In this document: positions 58,190 through 64,000 of the stretch, one piece after another
Layout: each line of letters begins with the position of its first letter
How positions within the stretch are numbered: the stretch's first letter is position 1
Origin: Guadua angustifolia
Taxonomy: Eukaryota; Streptophyta; Magnoliopsida; Poales; Poaceae
Assembly: GCA_036346375.1 (NCBI GenBank)
Contig: CM070511.1
Location: forward strand, 13,144,001 to 13,208,000
DNA length: 64,000 nt
Reading direction: 5' to 3'
Notes under the pieces: generated by a model
Told to the model about the DNA's origin: nothing
Database searches by the model: none
The model's input: only the letters and a program-made list of their open reading frames with translations
Made by a program: the position numbers and the translations under genes

Positions 58190-58487
58190 TTCGCGCCATT
58201 TTGGGTTTCAAACGGTTAATAGCCGTTGGCCCATTATATTTTTTATATATAATTAGGACTAAATATGTAATTATGGACGGTATAACTAATTATGTTTGGT
58301 AAATGTTCTGTGTTTTAACTAATACATATCACACAAATTACTAATTTTGTAAATGTTCTGTGCGAGATAAATTACAAATGTTTAATATGTTCTGTTTTTT
58401 AACTAATTATGCTTTGATATGTTCTGTGCGAGATAAAATACAATGTTTGATATGTTCTGTATCTTAACTAATTATGGGGAATAGTAA
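58190..58487. other. AT-rich spacer
   Basis: Contains three imperfect copies of a phrase with ATGTTCTGT and AACTAATTATG (58300-58470). Nothing else seen. Confidence 0.5.
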
Positions 58488-58795
58488 TATCACTGCCGGT
58501 TTTGAAGTAAAACTGGCAGTGAAAATAGACTTATCACTGCCGGTTGATAGGCAAACCGGCAATGATAAATCACTACCGGTTTTTTATATAAACCGGCAGT
58601 GATATCTTCTTATCACTGCCGGTTCTCTCTAAAACCAGCAATGATATTGCCTCCATTCCTACGGGAAAATTATACTATTCTTATCACTGCCGGTAGACGT
58701 TAGAACCGGCAGTGATAATTTTATCACTGCCGATTGAATTTAGAATCGACAGTGATAATATTATCACTGCCGGCTCAGGCCTACCCGACAGTTAT
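58488..58795. repeat. CACTA subterminal repeat array, outer right
   Basis: About seven units of the TATCACTGCCGGTT..AACCGGCAGTGATA form, the best preserved array. Confidence 0.9.
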
Positions 58796-58814
58796 GGGGG
58801 TCACGGATGAGGCA

Positions 58815-58827
58815 GTCTGTAGTAGTG
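58815..58827 (-). other. CACTA terminal inverted repeat (right end)
   Basis: The minus strand reads CACTACTACAGAC, starting exactly where the retroelement gag coding beyond it is interrupted. The following ATT (58828-58830) would be one copy of the 3-bp target duplication. Confidence 0.85.
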
Positions 58828-58830
58828 ATT

Positions 58831-59887
58831 GCCTCTTGGACTCGTACGTGGCGGATCCCCCAAAAATGTGTGCCAGTTTGTGCTCAGCTCCCCAATACTC
58901 GGGTTCGTGGTCTTCGAGCTTGTCTCTAGACTACTCAATGCCATGCTCGGCAAGGGCATCCATGAGCTTCTCCTGGACCTTCTTACTGATTACCTGGCAT
59001 TCGTCGAAGTTGTGCTTGTCCGAGTGATGGACAGGATTGTGCTTGCCTCCTCTGTGGCTTCGACCTTTGTTGTCGCCTAGGTTGCGCGTCTTGCTCCTCT
59101 CGAAGAGCTCCTCAGTGGTTCTAATCTTTTGGGTGGTGAGCTTCCCCTTTAGATTTCCATCCTTCACCCCGTTCTCGAAGGCAACAATCACTACCTCAGC
59201 ACAATCCTTTTATCACTAAATCATCGAATGAAGCTGCGCAGCGACTCTCCTGGCTTCTACACTAGCCGATGAAAGTCACTGCGTGTCCCGGGGTGTTCAT
59301 ACTTGTCTTGAAAGTTGGTGATGAACTGTGCCCGCAACTCGGCCCATGATGATATCGACTGAGGCGGGAGGTTTAGTAGCCAAGACCTAGCTGCTCCATC
59401 GAGAGTGGTGAGCAGGTAGCTGGCCATCACCTTCTCGTTGCCTCTGACTACACTCATGACTGTAGTATAGATCTGTAGCCATTCAACGGGGTTGATCTTC
59501 CCCGAATACTTCTCCACCAGACTAGGCTTGAACTTGTCCAGCCATCTGACTACGCATAGTGCTGGAGGGAACGCCTTGCACCCCTCATCGATGTCTTCCG
59601 AGGTCATGTGGCGCTGTCCTTTGTATGCATCTTACCGAGGGAGAACCTGTGTTGCGGCAGCGAGTGGTCCCTCGATGGCGAAGATCTACCGCGGCGCACA
59701 TGTCATGTCGGAGATCGGCCTCTGGAGGACGAAGATTCATTATCTTACCTTTCACGCTCTTTGCGGTCTCGCTCTTCCCCCCGATCTCATAGGACTTCGA
59801 GCAAGTCTCGATGATCATGCGGGATTCGATCTCGGAGGTCTCCAGGATATCTCTGGCGAGGGTTCGAGCAGACCGTCCTAGAAGCAC
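58831..59887 (-). pseudogene. Gag of the interrupted Ty3 element
   Basis: 59607-59257 reads WLDKFKPSLVEKYSGKINPV, EWLQIYTTVMSVVRGNEKVM and LDGAARSWLLNLPPQSISSW, the retrotransposon gag core. 59191-58931 reads MIVAFENGVKDGNLKGKLTT, TEELFERSKTRN and HNPVHHSDKHNFDECQVISK, with a zinc-knuckle-like part. It then runs EHKLAHIFGGSATYESK and is cut by the CACTA end. Frame breaks occur at about 59225 and 58930. Confidence 0.85.
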
Positions 59888-60832
59888 GGTGGCTAGAACT
59901 AGCCACCGTTGATCTTGCTGCTCGGCGACTGCTGTAGGATGGCCCTAACAGACGGTTTCGAGTGTCGTATCGGCTTGGCTGTCCGAATGCTGAATTAGCC
60001 GCACGAGCAGTCTATGCTTTCCCTGCATTGATCAACGTCTTCATCTGGTCAAACACCGGCGTCATAGGATTGGCTGGGTCCAACGGTGGGAGAGACTTCA
60101 ATAGCATGTGAGCGCACTGGACGTTGGCCTCAGGGGTGATGAAGACGTCACCGAGGTGGCTCTGCTAGGATGCTATTCTTGGAGTGCGGCTGGGTGCACC
60201 ATTGTGACCACGCTGTAAAAGGACCTAATGCCCTTGAAATCCTAGCACCTGCAAGTGAGGTGTCAAAGGATTATCCAGGTTGATGTGCTTTGACAATCTG
60301 GCCATAATCTCTGCTATGGCTACTGCAGTCGGGTCACGACGATGATCTGATGTGCTTGGAGCAATACTCGTGATTGCATGTGCTGCGCAGTTACTGCTCC
60401 AAGATCCAGGGGTGTGCTCGGAGGAATGTGACCTTCCTGGTTACCCAAGGCTTCTGCTCCAAGGTCCCTCTCTTGGGAACTTCTAGCAGTTGTGCCTTTA
60501 TTGGCTCTGGCCATGAAAACATGGCGATCTCCACGACTGCTACCTTAACTGCTGAGGTCATCACTGCTGTTGTCACTATCGCTCTCTGTGTCCACGCATT
60601 GGAGAACGTCGGGCTCCAGAGGGTCAAACTCGATGAAGAACACCTCTCGGCTTGGGTCATCAGAACAGGACTCGATGAAGCCGATATGCTCGAGGCTACT
60701 GGCCGGACCCCATCGGTACAACATGGTTCCGAAAACGATCTCAGAGCCCATTGGTAGGGCTTGGCTGATGACAAGAATTCCAGAACTGACGCAGGCTGAA
60801 GACATGCTTAACCTGCAAAAATAGCTGAAGGA
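59888..60832. other. Leader and gag upstream region of the Ty3 element
   Basis: Minus-strand frames at 60320-60877 are short, not continuous and match nothing specific. Probably leader plus a decayed gag N-terminus. Confidence 0.45.
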
Positions 60833-60849
60833 CCCTACCAAGTGCGCCA
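60833..60849 (-). other. Primer-binding site of the interrupted Ty3 element
   Basis: The minus strand reads TGGCGCACTTGGTAGGG two bases inside the LTR end at 60852. Priming tRNA not assigned. Confidence 0.65.
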
Positions 60850-60851
60850 AC

Positions 60852-61479
60852 TGTCGAAGGTTAGTGATCGAAAACACACTTATTTCTGGGTACCTTCGAG
60901 ATATGCAGGGTCAAGCATGTAAAGAGGAACACGCAATGTAAATAGGTTCAGGTCTCGTTGATGAGTAATACCTACTCCTATGACGACGATGATTGAGATC
61001 AATCAAGAAATTACCGATCGATGGGGTATCCCTGATTACAAGGAATGAACTACAAATCTGGGGGATGGCTAAGCTATGGCTTATGTGTGTCTATGTTAAA
61101 TTGCTAAGGGTCGCAATGGCTTCTTCAGGCTTGCGCTCGCATGTTGGACTTGATGTGGCTTCTTCCCCATTGACGACGTCCTCCTTGGTCCTTGTATGGC
61201 GGATGGAACACCGAGTCGTAGTCAATGAGAAGTCTCTCTACTGTTATGATCCCCGTATCATATCAGAACTTCCATAGCTAATGGGCGTACTTGAGTGGGT
61301 CTCCTCGCGTCAGGAGTAGGATCGAAGCTTTCCCTACAGGGGACATCCTTTCCATGTATACCTTATCCCGCAGGCCTGGGCTTGAGATATACGGAATATC
61401 CTGGAATTGGTAAGTATGTACATGACATGATTTCTGACTTTTTGGTGTATGCCAATATCCCATATTTGGATATTCGACA
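60852..61479 (-). repeat. 5' LTR of the interrupted Ty3 element
   Basis: The plus strand starts TGTCGAAGGTTAG and ends TTGGATATTCGACA, an inverted TGTCGAA/TTCGACA pair. Length 628 bp. No partner LTR in the window. Confidence 0.8.
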
Positions 61480-61591
61480 AGGATAGACAAGAAGAGGAAG
61501 AGTACCAAATAACATAATCACTAGTAGCACGAAGGTACCTGAAGATGCGCTTCTCTACTTGGTGATGAGAGGCGCGAGGAGAAGCCTAAAA

Positions 61592-62530
61592 TCAAGTGCA
61601 CAAACACACAGCGAAATGTATGTCCGGCCTCAAAGCGGTGAGGTACAGGAGGTAGTTGATCATGTTCCAGAACACCTTTTGATTAGTAGGCTCACCATCC
61701 TCGTCAGTCTCGAGGACTGTAGTGGTGGCCAAAGGAGTCATCACTAGCTTCCTATCAGACATATCGAAGCATCTCATGAGGACTCGAGTGTACTTGCCTT
61801 GATGCAAGAAGGTACCATTCCGAGTTTGATTGATTTGGAAGCCGAGGAAGTATCTCAACTCACCCATCACACTCATGTCAAACTCTATGCTCATCACTTC
61901 TAAAAACTAAGGCATAGGAGAATGCAAAGTGCCACCAAAGATAATGTCGTCCACATAAATCTGGACAATAAGAAAATGAGAATCCCAGTGTCTGATAAAC
62001 AGAGTCTGTCTACTATACCCATTTTAAAACCATAGCTGAGATGATAGGACTTAAGCCTCTCATACCATACTCTAGGGGCCTACTTAAGTCCATATAAGCT
62101 TTGGAAAGCTTGAAGATATGGTTTGGGTATTTGTGGTTCTCAAGTTCTGGAGGCTGCTTGATATAAACCACTTCCCCAAGATAGCCATTGAGGAATGCAC
62201 TCTTAACTTCCATTTGAAAGAGCTTGAAGCCCTAGGATGTAGAAAATGCAAGCAGGATCATAATGGCCTCTAGTCTAGCTATAGGGGCAAAGGTCTCCTT
62301 AAAGTCAAGAACCTCAACTTGAGAAAAACTCTGTGTAACTAGCCTAGCTTTATTGCGAATGACAACCATATCCTCACTCTGCTTGATTTTTTACACCCAC
62401 TTGGTTTCAATGACATTATGACCAGATGGGCGCTATACAAGCTACCAGACTTTGTTCATCTCAAAGTTTTCAAGTACAACATACATAGCATTAATCCAAG
62501 ACTCATCGGATAATGCATGAGTAACATCCT
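61592..62530 (-). pseudogene. Reverse transcriptase of the copia element
   Basis: 62520-62230 reads DESWINAMYVVLENFEMNKV, then PSGHNVIETKWV, RNKARLVTQSFSQVE and KETFAPIARLEAIMILLAF. 62213-62013 reads MEVKSAFLNGYLGEVVYIKQ. The YVDD region is near 61950 (VDDIIFGGT-like coding). 61897-61592 reads EFDMSVMGELRYFLGFQI and YLTALRPDIHFAVCLC. At least four stops interrupt it. Confidence 0.88.
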
Positions 62531-62534
62531 TTGG

Positions 62535-63540
62535 CACAAAAGAGGCAACAAAGGCAGAGTGAAGGAAATGAGTTTTGTATTTCTGGAAAGGAGGTTTACA
62601 AAGCCTCACAACAAAATGGGCAAAACAAAATTGAGAACCAAAAGCCTCAAAACCTTCAAGAGGGGAAGGCTACCCCTACCCTTCTATTTATACTACTCTT
62701 GCACCACCAACCACCCTTAGATGAGTCCCTCAACCCTAGGGCACTCCATCAAGGGTTAGGACTGACCCACTCACACAGCCATGTAAGGGCTAACCCAAAA
62801 CTCACTTAACAAACCGGGTTTTCTTGCATAGTTTTCAAAGCACACTAACTAGACCCGCTATCCTATCAAGTAGATCGTGATCCGACTGCCCTCCTTAATC
62901 CACGCAGTGTCTAGCCAGCATGTTTTCCTTTCCTTGTCTTCTAGGCTTGTACCAACTCTGTCTCTGATCATCTTCCGGTGATCCTCGACTGTCTGGGCTA
63001 CTGGCACACCTTGCCTTGTCCTGATCATCCTCCGCCTTTCCATGATCTAGCATCATCATCCTACAACCATCAAAAACAAGGAAAATCCATCACATTGCAA
63101 TGTCCAAAAAGATATGCAATTAAACTTGAAAAATCACAATTTTTAGATCATCCACGCTCATCTGGGCTGGTGCTACTGCCCCCTGGTCGGTAGCATAGCT
63201 CTTCAACCAAAACAAAGGCATCCCTCTCTGTAATTTTCACACCAGGCACTTGGGCCGGTGCTACCGCTCGACCGTAGCACCAGGTTGCCTTGGCTAGTAA
63301 AACCGGCTTGCCTAATCCCCTAAAAACATCCTCTCAGGATTTTCCACACTACTATGGGATCTGGTGCTATCATTCGGCCAATAGCACCACGCTACCATGG
63401 CCGGTAGCACCAAGAAAAACAGACGAAGCTCAAATTGCTTTAAATTTGGATTTAAATCATAAGTCACCCTCAAACTCAATCACTACTAGCTTGAACAATG
63501 TCAATAACCCATCACACACATGGGTAGACCTGCGCATGGT
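62535..63540 (-). repeat. Non-coding insertion in copia pol, possible solo LTR
   Basis: About 1 kb without coding separates the integrase and reverse transcriptase parts. The minus strand has a TATAAATAG box (plus 62684-62692). Three blocks near 63165-63205, 63250-63290 and 63360-63410 contain GGTGCTAC...GTAGCACC inverted repeats. The composition suits an LTR. I could not fix the exact edges or a target duplication; a native spacer of the copia element is the alternative. Confidence 0.45.
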
Positions 63541-63543
63541 CTT

Positions 63544-64000
63544 TCAGACACACTTGCATCCAAACACACGAAAATGTGAGACACTGGGCTTTTGCCCATA
63601 CCTCAACTCGTAAGAAGTGCGGTGCAAATGTGCTCTCAAGAAAACTCGATTAGACACATGGCAAGTAGAAACTATAGTCACAGCCCAAAACTTCCTAGGA
63701 GTACTGTACTTATCTAGCATTGTCCTGCCCATCTCTACCAGGGTCCTGTTCTTCTTTTCCACTAAGCCATTTTTCTAAGGGACATAGGGAGAGAATAACT
63801 GATGCTCTAAACCATACTCTGCACAGAAACTCTCAAAATAGTAGTTCTTGAACTATGTGCCATTATCACTACGTATAGCTCGTAAGGCACCTAGGAGCTC
63901 AAAAGATAGCCTACTAACCAGATCCCTGAAATGAAAAGAAGTCTCATCCTTTGATGTCATGAGAAATACCCAAGAATACCTTAAAAAATCATCGACAATG
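63544..64000 (-). pseudogene. Integrase of the copia element
   Basis: 64000-63770 reads FLRYSWVFLMTSKDETSFHF and AIRSDNGT followed by a stop, with the second catalytic Asp. 63762-63544 reads EKKNRTLVEMGRTMLDKYST, PRKFWAVTIVSTCHVSNRVF and VSHFRVFGCKCV. Two stops are visible (near 63868 and 63777). Confidence 0.9.

Larger units (their letters stand above)
34061..58827 (-). mobile_element. CACTA transposon, split by nested insertions
   Basis: A terminal CACTACTACAGAC (minus strand, plus 58815-58827) marks the right end, followed by a possible 3-bp target ATT. Arrays of about 37-bp units shaped TATCACTGCCGGTT...AACCGGCAGTGATA lie at 34061-34287, 57489-57724 and 58488-58795, as CACTA subterminal repeats do. 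A TNP2-type transposase is encoded between them. A Ty3 element fills 37751-56282. The left terminus was not found: no CACTA motif lies left of 34061, so the left boundary is provisional. Confidence 0.8.
58828..61479 (-). mobile_element. Ty3 element, 5' part (interrupted by the CACTA element)
   Basis: 5' LTR at 60852-61479, a primer site at 60833-60849 and gag reading leftward, cut at 58827. The pol part that should follow is not present left of the CACTA end anywhere in the window. The right flank AGGAT (61480-61484) is one target copy, inside a copia element. Confidence 0.85.
61480..64000 (-). mobile_element. Ty1/copia retrotransposon, pol part, running off the right edge
   Basis: Order on the minus strand from 64000: integrase core, integrase C-terminus, then (after a non-coding block) reverse transcriptase, the copia order. 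The left end is cut by the Ty3 LTR at 61479. Many stops. The remainder lies right of the window. Confidence 0.85.

Noticed and set aside
57850..58211. Minus-strand Ser- and Pro-rich frames
   Set aside because: Complement of the Glu/Asp codon runs of the plus-strand frame; low complexity only.
57489..58795. CRISPR-like regularly spaced repeats
   Set aside because: Each unit is itself an inverted repeat joined directly to the next, with no unique spacers, next to a CACTA terminus in a plant genome.

Overview
The window is nuclear DNA of a flowering plant, almost certainly a grass. It contains Ty3 elements of the Tat type, a Ty1/copia element, a CACTA element with a TNP2-type transposase and a Helitron loaded with plant gene pieces. 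Captured exons are plant genes with GT-AG introns. I see no intact host gene and recognise no tRNA, rRNA or CRISPR locus. The window reads as transposons inserted into transposons. Nearly every coding region is broken by stops or frameshifts.

Left part (1-12285). A decayed minus-strand Tat-type Ty3 element fills 1-6101; its 5' LTR is 5438-6101 and its 3' end lies left of the window. Next (6102-12285) is the remnant of a second minus-strand Tat-type element. It keeps its 5' LTR and primer-binding site and two copies of the antisense gene typical of this group, but has lost pol.

Helitron part (12286-20971). A fragment of a SNF2 helicase of the CLASSY type lies at 12348-12690. Beside it is a minus-strand Helitron of about 8 kb (12745-20781). 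It carries same-strand exon fragments of adenylate kinase, an AGO4-clade Argonaute, a class VII receptor-like cytoplasmic kinase, UPF1, ribosomal protein L15, a MACPF protein and one unrecognised gene. Its 5' terminal sequence occurs twice.

Complete Tat-type element (20972-31568). Plus strand, two LTRs, a 5-bp target duplication (GCAAT), gag, pol and a spliced-looking antisense gene. It belongs to the same family as the element at 1-6101.

Right part (31574-64000). A copia element at the right edge (minus) was entered by a Ty3 element (5' LTR 60852-61479, gag 58831-59887). That gag was entered by a CACTA element ending at 58827. The TNP2 gene of the CACTA element was split by a Ty3 element with 856-bp LTRs (37751-56282). 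That element in turn holds two Tat-type elements in opposite orientation (40883-54147), both lacking their 5' ends and joined near 50.4 kb. This gives about five levels of nesting.

Nothing here forms a working pathway. The points of interest are the Helitron cargo (two pieces from RNA-directed DNA methylation genes lie close together), the doubled Helitron 5' end, the inverted Tat fusion, and the conserved antisense genes with TATA-like boxes of their own.
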